Below, in pieces: positions 1 through 10,305 of a DNA stretch of 64,000 bases. Within the stretch, counting starts at the first letter, position 1. Each line of letters starts with the position of its first letter. The notes below the pieces were generated by a model. That model made no database searches. It was not told the DNA's origin and worked only from the letters and a program-made list of their open reading frames with translations. The stretch comes from Halomonas ramblicola (GTDB taxonomy: Bacteria > Pseudomonadota > Gammaproteobacteria > Pseudomonadales > Halomonadaceae). Location: the NCBI RefSeq assembly GCF_030409215.1, contig NZ_JAUFPL010000004.1:49071-113070 (forward strand), read 5' to 3'. The translations under genes and the position numbers were made by a program.

Positions 1-9
1 GCTGGCGGC

Positions 10-85
<76 letters not shown>

Positions 86-109
86 ATGACCTGGAAGGCG
101 GGTGGCGTC

Positions 110-185
<76 letters not shown>

Positions 186-210
186 ATCGCCTGGCAACCT
201 GGCGTTCGTC

Positions 211-286
<76 letters not shown>

Positions 287-380
287 ACGGCGTCGAACAC
301 GGGGCGTAGTATACGGATCGCGGTCGCCAGGTCAAGGACCCATTGCCGCGCCCCGCTAATACGCGCCCCCCCGCAAAGCA

Positions 381-415
381 GGACGCCCGCTCGGCGCGAT
401 GCCGGGCGGGCGTCC
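381..415 (-). terminator. Hairpin downstream of tRNA-Met
   Basis: Perfect 10-bp inverted repeat GGACGCCCGC (381-390) / GCGGGCGTCC (406-415) with a 15-nt loop, starting 7 bases past the 3' end of the tRNA-Met gene. On the minus strand it is followed only by a short T run (TGCTTTG), so it may be a weak intrinsic terminator or an exonuclease stop. Confidence 0.5.
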
Positions 416-422
416 TGGTATC

Positions 423-499
423 TGGTGGCTACGCCCTGACTCGAACAGGGGACCCCATCATTATGAGTGATGTGCTCTAACCAACTGAGCTACGTAGCC
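423..499 (-). tRNA. tRNA-Met (CAT), elongator type
   Basis: A 77-nt tRNA on the minus strand with acceptor stem GGCTACG/CGTAGCC, CAT anticodon and encoded CCA. The first acceptor pair is G-C and the D arm is of the E. coli metT/metU type, so this is elongator and not initiator tRNA. A CAT tRNA could also be the lysidine-modified Ile type, but the resemblance to elongator Met is closer. Confidence 0.93.
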
Positions 500-673
500 T
501 TTTCACGAAGCTGCCCGGCCGGGGGCCGGGCAACGGGGGAGGATTATGCACGCGGGCCGGCCGCTTGGCAAGCCCACCTCGCTGGAATCGATCGGCCGCC
601 AATCGCCCAGGCCGAAGGCATCGTCGTCGATCATCCGCTGCAATAACCCTCGCCCCGATGGTCCAAGGCCGTG

Positions 674-727
674 ACAGCTTGCCATTCTTTTATTGATTGA
701 ACGTTCAATAAAAGAATGGCAAGCTGT
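674..727. promoter_or_regulatory. BetI operator inside a 23-bp inverted repeat
   Basis: The palindrome ATTGAACGTTCAAT (696-709) matches the dyad known as the BetI box before bet operons. It sits in a longer perfect inverted repeat: 23-nt arms at 674-696 and 705-727 around an 8-nt loop. The two symmetries have different centres (702.5 and 700.5). From knowledge of BetI, a choline-responsive repressor, this should be the autoregulated operator of the operon starting at 790. The larger hairpin would lie near the transcript start. Confidence 0.8.
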
Positions 728-789
728 ACGCATGGTAACCATGCTGCAGGGTGTGGTCGCAAGTTTCCCCGGAAGAGGAGCCCGCAACG

Positions 790-1392
790 GTGCCCAAGGT
801 CGGAATGGAACCCATCCGCCGCCAGCAGCTGATCGCTGCCACCATGGCGGCCATCGACGAGGTCGGCCTGGCCGATGCCACGGTGATGCGTATCGCCCGG
901 CACGCCGGCGTCTCCGCCGGCATCATCAGCCACTACTTCGGCGGCAAGGACGGCCTGCTGGAGGCCACCATGCGCCAGATCCTGACGGACCTCGGCGACG
1001 CCGTGGCCGCCCGGCGGCGCGGCCTGGCCAATCACGGCCCCCGGGCCCATCTGCAGGCGATCATCGAGGGCAACTTCGACCGCAGCCAGGTCACCGGCCC
1101 GGTGGCCAAGACCTGGCTGGCCTTCTGGGCCAGCAGCATGCACAAGCCCGAGCTGGCGCGGCTGCAGCAGGTCAATGATCGGCGCCTATACTCCAACCTC
1201 TGTGCCCAATTCCGGCGCGTCATGCCCCAGCAGGACGCCCGTTACGCCGCCCGTACCCTGGCGGCACTGATCGACGGCCTGTGGCTGCGCGGCGCCCTCA
1301 CCCCCGAGGGCCTGGACGCCGAGTCGGCGCGTCGCGCCGCCCTGGCCACCCTGGACCAGCTGCTTTCCACCCATTCCACTTCCGCTGCCTGA
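790..1392 (+). CDS. betI: Transcriptional repressor BetI
   Basis: TetR-family repressor of choline-to-betaine conversion, relieved by choline. The 200-residue product begins [15 protein letters not shown] and closely follows E. coli BetI (195 residues). The helix-turn-helix is at about residues 29-50, with [12 protein letters not shown] as recognition helix. The ligand domain carries the family block [15 protein letters not shown]. The GTG start is chosen because it gives the family N-terminus and lies 9 bases after GGAAGAGGAG; an upstream ATG at 751 would add 13 residues that the family lacks. It is first of betI-betB-betA, 11 bases before betB, and downstream of its likely operator at 674-727. 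Confidence 0.95.
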   Translation: MPKVGMEPIRRQQLIAATMAAIDEVGLADATVMRIARHAGVSAGIISHYFGGKDGLLEATMRQILTDLGDAVAARRRGLANHGPRAHLQAIIEGNFDRSQVTGPVAKTWLAFWASSMHKPELARLQQVNDRRLYSNLCAQFRRVMPQQDARYAARTLAALIDGLWLRGALTPEGLDAESARRAALATLDQLLSTHSTSAA

Positions 1393-1403
1393 AGGAGAGT
1401 CCC

Positions 1404-2873
<1,470 letters not shown>

Positions 2874-2882
2874 GGAGATCGC

Positions 2883-4574
2883 ATGACCCAGATCCGCGAA
2901 TTCGATTACGTGATCATCGGCGCCGGTTCCGCCGGCAACGTGCTCGCCACCCGCCTCACCGAGGACGAGGGCGTCAGCGTCCTGCTGCTGGAAGCCGGCG
3001 GCCCCGACTACCGCTTCGACTTCCGCACCCAGATGCCGGCGGCGCTCGCCTACCCGCTGCAGGGCAAGCGCTACAACTGGGCCTTCGAGACCGACCCCGA
3101 GCCCCACATGGACAATCGCCGCATGGAGTGCGGCCGCGGCAAGGGCCTGGGCGGCTCTTCGCTGATCAACGGCATGTGCTACATCCGTGGCAACGCCCTG
3201 GACTACGACAACTGGGCCAAGGCGCCCGGCCTCGAGGACTGGACCTACGCCGACTGCCTGCCCTACTTCCGCAAGTCGGAGACCCGCGACATCGGGCCCA
3301 ACGACTACCACGGCGGCGACGGGCCGGTCAGCGTGACCACGCCCAAGGCGGGCAACAACCCGCTCTATCGCACCTTCATCGAGGCGGGCAAGCAGGCCGG
3401 CTACCCGGAGACCGAGGACGTCAACGGCTACCAGCAGGAGGGCTTCGGCCCCATGGACCGTTTCGTCACGCCCCGGGGGCGCCGCGCCTCCACCGCCCGC
3501 GGCTACCTGGACCAAGCCAAGGGGCGCGAGAACCTGACCATCGAGACCCACGCCACCACCGACGTCATCGAATTCGAGGGCAAGCGCGCTGTGGGCGTGC
3601 GCTACGCGCGCAAGGGCCAGCCCCAGCGGGTCCGCGCCCGCCGCGAGGTGCTGCTGTGCGCCGGGGCCGTCGCCTCGCCGCAGATCCTGCAGCGCTCCGG
3701 CGTGGGCCCGCAGGACGTGCTCGACGAGTTCGGCATCGAGGCGGTGGCCGTCAACGACAACGTCGGCGCCCACCTCCAGGACCACCTGGAGATGTACATC
3801 CAGTACGAATGCCAGCAGCCGATCACGCTGTACCCGGCGCTGAAGTGGTACAACCAGCCGAAGATCGGCGCCGAGTGGCTGTTCCTGGGTACCGGCATCG
3901 GCGCCAGCAACCAGTTCGAGTCCTGCGGCTTCATCCGCACCCGCGACGAGGAGGAGTGGCCCAATCTGCAGTACCACTTCCTGCCCATTGCCATCAGCTA
4001 CAACGGCAAGAGCGCGGTGCAGGCCCACGGCTTCCAGGCCCACGTGGGCTCCATGCGTTCCGAGAGCCGCGGGCGCATCCGCCTCACCTCCCGGGATCCC
4101 AAGGCGGCCCCGAGCATCCTGTTCAACTACATGTCCACCGAGAAGGACTGGCAGGAGTTTCGCGACGCCATTCGCCTGACCCGCGAGATCATCGACCAGC
4201 CCGCCTTCGATCCCTACCGCGGCCGGGAGATCTCGCCGGGGCCGGACGTGGCTTCCGACGCCGAGCTGGACGCCTTCGTGCGGGCCCATGCCGAGACCGC
4301 CTACCACCCCTGCGGCAGCTGCCGCATGGGCGAGGGCGACGACGCCGTGGTGGATGGCGCCGGCCGGGTGCACGGCCTGGAGGGCCTGCGGGTGGTGGAT
4401 GCCTCGCTCTTCCCGCTGATCCCCACCGGCAACCTCAACGCGCCGACGATCATGCTGGCCGAGAAGCTGGCCGACAAGATCCGCGGCCGCGAGCCGCTGC
4501 CGAAGAGTGACGCGCCCTACTACGTGGCGAACGGTGCCCCGGCCCGCGAAGAGCCGCAGCGCCGGCTCGACTGA
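2883..4574 (+). CDS. betA: Choline dehydrogenase BetA
   Basis: FAD-dependent GMC oxidoreductase that oxidises choline to betaine aldehyde and can also oxidise the aldehyde. It is membrane-associated and feeds electrons to the respiratory chain in known homologs. The 563-residue protein has the N-terminal dinucleotide fold GAGSAG (residues 13-18), the FAD block [17 protein letters not shown], and catalytic His475 in [10 protein letters not shown], with PTGNLNAPT near the C-terminus. The ATG follows AAGGAGA by 5 bases. It is the last gene of the operon. No choline transporter gene is in the window. Confidence 0.97.
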   Translation: MTQIREFDYVIIGAGSAGNVLATRLTEDEGVSVLLLEAGGPDYRFDFRTQMPAALAYPLQGKRYNWAFETDPEPHMDNRRMECGRGKGLGGSSLINGMCYIRGNALDYDNWAKAPGLEDWTYADCLPYFRKSETRDIGPNDYHGGDGPVSVTTPKAGNNPLYRTFIEAGKQAGYPETEDVNGYQQEGFGPMDRFVTPRGRRASTARGYLDQAKGRENLTIETHATTDVIEFEGKRAVGVRYARKGQPQRVRARREVLLCAGAVASPQILQRSGVGPQDVLDEFGIEAVAVNDNVGAHLQDHLEMYIQYECQQPITLYPALKWYNQPKIGAEWLFLGTGIGASNQFESCGFIRTRDEEEWPNLQYHFLPIAISYNGKSAVQAHGFQAHVGSMRSESRGRIRLTSRDPKAAPSILFNYMSTEKDWQEFRDAIRLTREIIDQPAFDPYRGREISPGPDVASDAELDAFVRAHAETAYHPCGSCRMGEGDDAVVDGAGRVHGLEGLRVVDASLFPLIPTGNLNAPTIMLAEKLADKIRGREPLPKSDAPYYVANGAPAREEPQRRLD

Positions 4575-4976
4575 GGCCGCCCTGCCCGCGCGACGACGCC
4601 TCGCCCTGCCTGCGCAGCGCGGGGCGTTTCAGACTAACGCCGTTACGCGTAGCGAGAGGCGCCGGGGGTAGGCTTGGAGGGGGTCCTATGCCATGGGTGA
4701 GGAGGATTCCTCCGAACGGGCTGGCCATGGATGGCCAGCACCGGCCCTGCAAGCGGAGCAGGATGCGAGAGCGCAGCAGGGCATCGGTAGCGCCCAGGGA
4801 TGGGTTCACAGCGCCCCCGAACAAGCCTGCCGCCGGGAAAGCCTCAAGCGGGTTAGCCCAACCCGAGAAGCCCAGCGTTTTCTTGGGTACTGGCCGGTTG
4901 CAGGGAAGTGGGCTAGCCTGCAAGAATTCAAACATCTGTTCGAATACTTGCCAATGACAACGACCCGGAGACGCCC
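4575..4976. other. 402-base intergenic region betA-fadE, possible repeat element
   Basis: No credible gene is seen. A GC-rich imperfect hairpin just after betA (about 4600-4626) could end the bet transcript. 4721-4738 is a perfect 8-bp inverted repeat (CTGGCCAT/ATGGCCAG). The stretch from about 4650 to 4915 resembles non-coding intergenic repeats that I recall recurring in Halomonas genomes (a block ending near TTTTCTTGGGTACT). That resemblance is from memory and unverified. The last 50 bases hold the fadE operator and ribosome site. Confidence 0.4.
4926..4945. promoter_or_regulatory. PsrA-like operator before fadE
   Basis: ATTCAAAC-ATCT-GTTCGAAT is an 8-bp dyad with one mismatch around 4 bases. 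It fits the C-AAAC-N2-4-GTTT-G pattern bound by PsrA, the fatty-acid-responsive TetR repressor of beta-oxidation genes in Pseudomonas. It lies 31 bases before the fadE start, where a repressor could block transcription. The assignment to PsrA is inference; no psrA gene is in the window. Confidence 0.55.
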
Positions 4977-7424
4977 ATGCTCACCCTGATCCTGCTCGTG
5001 CTGGCCGTGGCCGGTCTGCTCGTCGTGATGCGCCGCGAGGCGGGCGCCCTGCCGGCGCTCGCCGTGCTGACCGCCACCGGCCTGGCCAGCCTCCTGCTCG
5101 CCTCCGCCGTGCTCGGCGTGCTGCTGCTGGCGGGCGCCGTCGGCGTGGCGGCTTGCGGCCTGCCGGCGCTGCGAGCCAGGTGGCTCAGCCCGCGGCTGTT
5201 CGACCTGTTCAAGAAGGTCGCGCCTACGGTCTCGGAGACCGAGCGTACCGCGCTGGAGGCCGGCAGCGTGGCCTGGGACGGCGAACTCTTCACCGGCCGG
5301 CCCGACTGGCAGGCGCTGCTCGACTATCGGGACGACGGCCTCAGCGACGAGGAACGCGCCTTCCTCGATGAGCAGTGCAGCGTGGCCTCGGGCATGTGCA
5401 ATGCCTGGGAGGTCGCCAAGGAGCGCGCCGACCTCCCCCAGGCGCTCTGGGACTACCTGAAGCGCGAGCGCTTCTTCGGCATGATCATCCCGAAGGAATA
5501 CGGCGGCCTGGGCTTCTCCGCCAAGGCGCAGTCCCTGGTGCTGCAGAAGCTGGCCATCAACGAGATGCTGATGGTCACCGTGGGCGTGCCCAACTCCCTG
5601 GGTCCCGGCGAGCTGCTGCTCAAGTACGGCACCGATGCGCAGAAGGACCACTACCTGCCGCGCCTGGCCGACGGCCGCGAGATTCCCTGCTTCGGCCTCA
5701 CCGGCCCCCGCGCCGGCAGCGATGCCACCTCGCTGCCCGACACCGGCGTCGTCTGCAAGCGAGAGGTGGACGGCAAGGAGGTGCTGGGCATCCGCCTGAA
5801 CTTCGAGAAGCGCTGGATCACGCTCGCGCCCATCGCCACCGTGGTGGGCCTGGCCTTCCGCCTCTTCGACCCGGACCACCTGCTCGGCGAGGAGGCCGAC
5901 CGCGGCATCACCCTGGCGCTGATCCCCCGCGACACCGATGGCATGGAGATCGGCCGCCGCCACCACCCCATCGGCAGCCCCTTCCTCAATGGCCCGATCA
6001 AGGGCAAGGACGTCTTCGTACCGCTCGACACCATCATCGGCGGCGAGGAGATGATCGGCCAGGGCTGGCGCATGCTGGTGGAGTGCCTGTCGGTGGGGCG
6101 CTGCATCACCCTGCCCTCGGGCGCCACCGGCACCGCCCGCTACGCCCTGGGCTGGAGCGGCGGCTTCACGCGCATCCGCCGCCAGTTCAACGTGCCGGTG
6201 GCCGAGATGGAGGGCGTCCAGGAACCGCTCGCGCGCATGGCGGCCCACCTCTACATCGCCCAGGCCGCCGTCTACCAGACCGCCAACACCATCGACCGCG
6301 GCGAGAAGCCGGCGGTGCCCTCGGCGATCCTCAAGAGTCAGCTCACCGAATTCCAGCGTCGGGTGCTCGCCGACGCCATGGACGTCCACGGCGGCAAGGC
6401 GGTGACCCTGGGGCCGCGCAACTACCTCGGCATCGGCTACAGCGCCAACCCGGTGTCCATCACCGTGGAGGGCGCCAACATCATGACCCGCAACCTGATG
6501 ATCTTCGGCCAGGGGGCGATCCGCTGCCACCCCTACGTACTGGCGGAGCTGGCCGCCCAGGAGGCCGATGACATCGCGGCCTTCGACCGCACCTTCTTCG
6601 CCCACGCCGGGCTCATCTTCGGCAACGCCGCCCGCGCCTTCACCCAGGCCCTGGGCCTCGGCAGGCCGGCGGTGCCCTTCGACGGCGAGGCTCGGCACTA
6701 CGCCCAGGAGATCGCCCGGCTCTCCGCCGGCTTCGGCCTGTGCAGCGACGCCGCCATGGCCAGCCTGGGCGCCAGCCTCAAGCTGCGCGAGATGCTCTCG
6801 GCCCGCCTGGGCGACGTGCTCTCCAACCTCTACCTGGCCTCCATGGTGCTCAAGGGCTGGCACGAGGGCGACAAGGTGACGGGCGAGGCCGCGCTGCTGC
6901 ACTACGCCTGCCGGCTGCTGCTCGGTCGCGCCGAGCAGGCCTTCGACGAGCTGTTCGACAACCTGCCCAACCGCGCCCTGGGACGCACCCTGCGCCTGCT
7001 GGTGATGCCCCGCGGCCGGCGCTTCAAGCGTCCCCACGACGACCTGACCCGGGCCATCGCCGCCGACGTCTCCACCGCCAGCGCCCTGCGCGGCAAGCTG
7101 CTGCGCGGCGCCTGGGACGCCGACGACGGCGCGCAGCCCAACTTCCTGGCCCGCTACGAGGCGCTGCTGGCGACCCAGGAGCGCGCCGAGGCACTCTACC
7201 GCACCGTCAACAAGGCCCACGCCAAGGGCGAGTTGCCCGCCGAGGCGCTGCATCCCGAGCAGAAGGTGGAAGCGGCTCTGGAGAAGGGGCTGATCAGCGA
7301 GGAGGACGCCACCTTCATGCGCGAGCGCGAGGCCAGGGTGCTGGAACTGCTCAGCGTCGACGACTTCGAGTACGACGCCTTCGTCATCGACAAGGCCAAG
7401 GTGTTGCGCCATAACGCCGCATAG
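4977..7424 (+). CDS. fadE: Acyl-CoA dehydrogenase FadE
   Basis: First step of fatty-acid beta-oxidation: FAD-dependent oxidation of acyl-CoA to trans-2-enoyl-CoA. The 815 residues match the long FadE type (E. coli 814), not the short 380-residue acyl-CoA dehydrogenases. Residues 1-60 hold two hydrophobic stretches, as usual for the membrane-associated N-terminus. The dehydrogenase core follows (GLTGPRAGSDATS, then GSPFLNGPIKGKDVFVPLD), then the FadE-specific C-terminal extension. The ATG follows GGAG by 7 bases. It is monocistronic: operator upstream at 4926, intrinsic terminator at 7448. Confidence 0.95.
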   Translation: MLTLILLVLAVAGLLVVMRREAGALPALAVLTATGLASLLLASAVLGVLLLAGAVGVAACGLPALRARWLSPRLFDLFKKVAPTVSETERTALEAGSVAWDGELFTGRPDWQALLDYRDDGLSDEERAFLDEQCSVASGMCNAWEVAKERADLPQALWDYLKRERFFGMIIPKEYGGLGFSAKAQSLVLQKLAINEMLMVTVGVPNSLGPGELLLKYGTDAQKDHYLPRLADGREIPCFGLTGPRAGSDATSLPDTGVVCKREVDGKEVLGIRLNFEKRWITLAPIATVVGLAFRLFDPDHLLGEEADRGITLALIPRDTDGMEIGRRHHPIGSPFLNGPIKGKDVFVPLDTIIGGEEMIGQGWRMLVECLSVGRCITLPSGATGTARYALGWSGGFTRIRRQFNVPVAEMEGVQEPLARMAAHLYIAQAAVYQTANTIDRGEKPAVPSAILKSQLTEFQRRVLADAMDVHGGKAVTLGPRNYLGIGYSANPVSITVEGANIMTRNLMIFGQGAIRCHPYVLAELAAQEADDIAAFDRTFFAHAGLIFGNAARAFTQALGLGRPAVPFDGEARHYAQEIARLSAGFGLCSDAAMASLGASLKLREMLSARLGDVLSNLYLASMVLKGWHEGDKVTGEAALLHYACRLLLGRAEQAFDELFDNLPNRALGRTLRLLVMPRGRRFKRPHDDLTRAIAADVSTASALRGKLLRGAWDADDGAQPNFLARYEALLATQERAEALYRTVNKAHAKGELPAEALHPEQKVEAALEKGLISEEDATFMREREARVLELLSVDDFEYDAFVIDKAKVLRHNAA

Positions 7425-7447
7425 CGCTCACCGCCCCCTGGCAAGCA

Positions 7448-7471
7448 GCCCCGGCAAGGCCGGGGCGTTTT
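7448..7471 (+). terminator. Intrinsic terminator of fadE
   Basis: Stem GCCCCGGC (7448-7455), 3-base loop AAG, stem GCCGGGGC (7459-7466), then GTTTT. It starts 24 bases after the fadE stop. The permease gene on the other strand ends at 7473, so the same hairpin may serve both convergent transcripts. Confidence 0.8.
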
Positions 7472-7472
7472 G

Positions 7473-9362
7473 TCATAGTGGCCAGACCAGCAGGATCATC
7501 GGGATGGCCACGGCCAGCACCACCAGCGACAGCGGCAACCCCAGCTTCCAGTAGTCGCCGAAGCGGTAACCGCCGGGGCCCATCACCAGGGTGTTGGACT
7601 GGTGGCCGATGGGCGTGAGGAAGGCGCTGGAGGCGCTGACCGCCACCACCATCAGGAAGGGGTCCGCCGAGGCGTCGAAGCCGCTGGCCAGGCTCGCCGC
7701 GATGGGCGCCATCAGCAGCGCCGCCGCGGCGTTGTTGATGACGTTGGAGAGCACCATCGAGAGCAGGAAGAGGCCGACCAGGGTCACCACCACCGGCCAG
7801 CCGCTGCCCAGGGAGAGCATGCCCTCGGCGACCAGCCCCGCCCCGCCGCTGGTCTCCAGCGCCTGGCCCACCGGGATCATCGCCCCGAGCAGCACGATCA
7901 CCGGGCCGTCGATGGCCTGGTAGGCCTCGCGCAGCGGCAACACCCCTACCAGCAGCGATGTCAGGGCCGCCGTGGAGAGCGCCACCGCCGCCGGCAGCAG
8001 GCCCGCGACCATGGCCAGGATGGCCGCGGCGAAGATGGCCACCGACACCAGCAGCAGGCGCGGCTGGCCGAGGTTCAGGTCGCGCTTGGCCAGCGGCAGG
8101 CAGCCCAGGGTCGCCAGGCTCTCGGAGAGCTCGCTCTCGCCGCCCTGCAGCAGCAGGACGTCGCCGGCGCGGAAGCGGATATCGCGCAGGCGCTGCTTGA
8201 GGCGACCGCCGTCCCGGGCCACCGCCACCAGGTGCAGGCCGAACTGGTTGTGCAGGCGCAACTGGATGACCGTGCGGTTGATCATCATGGAGTCGTTGCG
8301 CACCACCGCCTCCACCAGCTGCAGTCCCTCGGTGTCGAAGGCCTTCTTCTCCTTCTTCTCCTTCTTCTCCTTCTTCTCCTTCTTCTCTTTCTTCTCCTTC
8401 TTCCCTTTCCCGTCCTCGTTCTCCCCGTCGCCCCCGGTCGCTTCCTCCCGGGTGGCCTCGGCGTCCGCCTCGTCGGGCTCGGTGCCCAGGGTCAGCCCCG
8501 CCTTGTCCTCGAGCAGCTTCATCTCCTCGGGGCCCGCCTCCACCAGCAGGATATCGCCCTCGCGCAGTTGGCCATGGAAGGCGTGGCCGGCCCGGCGCTT
8601 GTCGTCGCGCACCACCGCCAGCACCGGGATCGTCTCCTCCAGCTCGCGCTGCAGGTCGGAGAGCGTCCAGCCCACCGCCTTGGCGTCCTCCCCCACCGCG
8701 AGTTCCAGAGTGTAACTGGCGGTGTCGAACATCGCCTCGGTGGTGGCCTTGCCGGCCCGCTTGGGGGTCAGGCGCCAGCCCAGCAGCACGATAAAGGCCA
8801 GTCCCACCACGGCCACCGTGGCCCCCACGGGGAAGAACGAGAACATGCCAAAGTTCTCGCCGGTGAGATTGCCGCGGTAGCTGGCGATGATGATGTTGGG
8901 CGGGGTGCCGATCAGGGTGGTCAGGCCGCCGAGCAGCGAGCCGAAGGCCAGCGGCATCAGCAGGATGGAGGGCGAGGCGTCGTGCTCCCGGGCCAGGCGC
9001 ATGGCCACCGGCAGCAGCAGCGCCAGGGCGCCGACGTTGTTCATGATGCCGGAGAGCACCACCACGGTGCCGGTGAGCACCAGCAGCTGCAGGAAGAGTC
9101 GCTCGCCCACCCGCAACACCTGGTCGGCGATCACGTCCACCACCCCGGAGCGCTCGAAGCCGCGGCTGAGCACCAGTACCGCCGCCACGGTGATCACCGC
9201 CGGGTGGCCGAAGCCCAGGAAGGCCTCCTCCCCGGGCACCAGGCCCAGCATCACCGAGCCCAGCAGGGCCGCCAGCGCCACCAGGTCGTAGCGAAAGCGC
9301 CCCCAGACGAAGGCCGCCAGGGTCAACCCGAGCACGATGAAGACCAGGGTGCTGTCGGCCAT
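7473..9362 (-). CDS. SLC13-family permease with internal TrkA-C domains and Lys/Glu linker
   Basis: Ion-transporter superfamily protein (SLC13/ArsB type), 629 residues. Hydrophobic helices fill about residues 1-200 (IMNNVGALALLLPVAM, then LIGTPPNIIIAS) and again 400-629 (LSNVINNAAAALLM, then IGHQSNTLVMGPGGY). The cytoplasmic middle, about 210-390, looks like two RCK_C/TrkA-C regulatory domains. They are split by an acidic stretch and a basic tract of repeated Lys-Lys-Glu units. The ATG at 9362 is preferred over a GTG three codons upstream because GGGAGGTGAGG precedes it. The substrate cannot be told; homologs are annotated for sulfate, dicarboxylates or citrate. It is monocistronic. Confidence 0.82.
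   Translation of the reverse strand: MADSTLVFIVLGLTLAAFVWGRFRYDLVALAALLGSVMLGLVPGEEAFLGFGHPAVITVAAVLVLSRGFERSGVVDVIADQVLRVGERLFLQLLVLTGTVVVLSGIMNNVGALALLLPVAMRLAREHDASPSILLMPLAFGSLLGGLTTLIGTPPNIIIASYRGNLTGENFGMFSFFPVGATVAVVGLAFIVLLGWRLTPKRAGKATTEAMFDTASYTLELAVGEDAKAVGWTLSDLQRELEETIPVLAVVRDDKRRAGHAFHGQLREGDILLVEAGPEEMKLLEDKAGLTLGTEPDEADAEATREEATGGDGENEDGKGKKEKKEKKEKKEKKEKKEKKAFDTEGLQLVEAVVRNDSMMINRTVIQLRLHNQFGLHLVAVARDGGRLKQRLRDIRFRAGDVLLLQGGESELSESLATLGCLPLAKRDLNLGQPRLLLVSVAIFAAAILAMVAGLLPAAVALSTAALTSLLVGVLPLREAYQAIDGPVIVLLGAMIPVGQALETSGGAGLVAEGMLSLGSGWPVVVTLVGLFLLSMVLSNVINNAAAALLMAPIAASLASGFDASADPFLMVVAVSASSAFLTPIGHQSNTLVMGPGGYRFGDYWKLGLPLSLVVLAVAIPMILLVWPL
8343..8408. repeat. 9-bp tandem repeat within the permease gene
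   Basis: About seven near-perfect copies of CTTCTCCTT (plus strand), which encode alternating Lys and Glu on the minus strand. Because the unit is 9 bases, gain or loss of copies by slippage would change linker length by three residues without shifting the frame. The tract is purine/pyrimidine-asymmetric. Confidence 0.85.
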
Positions 9363-9447
9363 GCCCCTCACCTCCCTGTGAATGTCGATGCCTCCAGCAT
9401 CGCCAGCCGGGTCCCCCTACGACAAGCCTTTTCTCTCCCCACACGCC

Positions 9448-9471
9448 GACGCCCGGCCAATGCCGGGCGTC
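9448..9471. terminator. Hairpin between crotonase and permease genes
   Basis: Perfect 10-bp stem GACGCCCGGC (9448-9457) / GCCGGGCGTC (9462-9471) with a 4-base loop, 31 bases past the crotonase stop. No T run follows on the minus strand, so it is either a Rho-assisted or weak terminator or an mRNA 3'-end stabiliser. Confidence 0.4.
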
Positions 9472-9501
9472 TGGCGGGCGGCACGATCGCCTCGTGAAAG
9501 G

Positions 9502-10305
9502 TTATTTCGCCATCTTCTCCAGCATGGCGTGGACCGCGTCCAGGTGCTCCGGCTCGTTGTGGCACATGCCCTGGAAGACCGCACAGAGATCGAGGAAGTC
9601 CTTGAGCTCCATCCGACTGCCCATCTTCATCAGCCGCTTGGTCAGGCGCGTCGCCTTGGGCGGCTGGGCGGCGATACGCGCGGCCAGCTCCTCCGCCCGC
9701 GCCATCAGCGCCTTGGGTTCGCAGACCTCCAGCACGATGCCGAGTTCGCGGGCCTCCTCGGCGTCGATCACTCGGCCGGAGAGGGTCAGCTCGAAGGCAC
9801 GCTGGTAACCGATCAACCGCTGCAGGAACCAGGCGCCGCCGTCGCCGGGGATGATCCCCAGGTTGAGGAAGGTCTCGCCGAACTTCGCCCGGCTCGACGC
9901 GATCCGCAGGTCGGCCATATTGGCCAGGTCGAAGCCGGCGCCGATGGCCGGGCCGTTGACCGCGGCGATGATCGGCACCTCCACGGCGTCGAGCGCCAGC
10001 GGGATGCGCTGGATCCCGCGGCGGTAGCGATCGGCCACCTCGGCCACGTCGCCGGCGAAGTCGCCGCCGCGGCTGGCCATGTCCTTGACGTTGCCGCCGG
10101 CGGAGAAGGCGCTGCCGGCGCCGGTGATCACCAGCACCGAGACCGCGTCGCAGGCGTTGACCCAGTCGGCGGTGGCGACGATATCGTCGACCAGCGCCGT
10201 GCCGGTCAGGGCGTTGCGCACGTCGTGGCGGTCCAGGGTCAGGGTGGCCACCCGCCCCTCCAGGGCGAGGCGGGCGTCGGTCAGTGTGGGCCGTGTCGTG
10301 CTCAT
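9502..10305 (-). CDS. Enoyl-CoA hydratase/isomerase family protein (crotonase A)
   Basis: Crotonase-fold enzyme of 267 residues acting on an acyl-CoA. The oxyanion-hole segments are present: SAFSAGGNVKDMA at about 67-79 and GPAIGAGFDLA at about 119-129. In the catalytic segment GETFLNLGIIPGDGGAW, the first acid (Glu of GETF) is conserved and the second position is Asp, within the range seen in hydratases and isomerases. Its ATG overlaps the stop of the acyl-CoA synthetase gene (ATGA), so the two are translationally coupled. It probably acts on the CoA ester made by that synthetase; the substrate is unknown. Confidence 0.85.
   Translation of the reverse strand: MSTTRPTLTDARLALEGRVATLTLDRHDVRNALTGTALVDDIVATADWVNACDAVSVLVITGAGSAFSAGGNVKDMASRGGDFAGDVAEVADRYRRGIQRIPLALDAVEVPIIAAVNGPAIGAGFDLANMADLRIASSRAKFGETFLNLGIIPGDGGAWFLQRLIGYQRAFELTLSGRVIDAEEARELGIVLEVCEPKALMARAEELAARIAAQPPKATRLTKRLMKMGSRMELKDFLDLCAVFQGMCHNEPEHLDAVHAMLEKMAK

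Noticed and set aside
693..1178. Plus-strand frame overlapping betI in another frame
   Set aside because: Arg/Gly/Pro-rich shadow of betI, starting inside the operator repeat.
4806..7412. Long minus-strand frame opposite fadE
   Set aside because: The same GC-bias shadow: repetitive Gly/Ala/Glu/Gln composition, and fully covered by fadE.
8343..8408. Frameshift or assembly error at the Lys/Glu repeat
   Set aside because: The frame is continuous, and the family-like helices follow correctly on both sides.
7602..9497. 631-codon plus-strand frame opposite the permease
   Set aside because: Includes a run of Leu caused by the Lys/Glu repeat read on the other strand; no domain seen.
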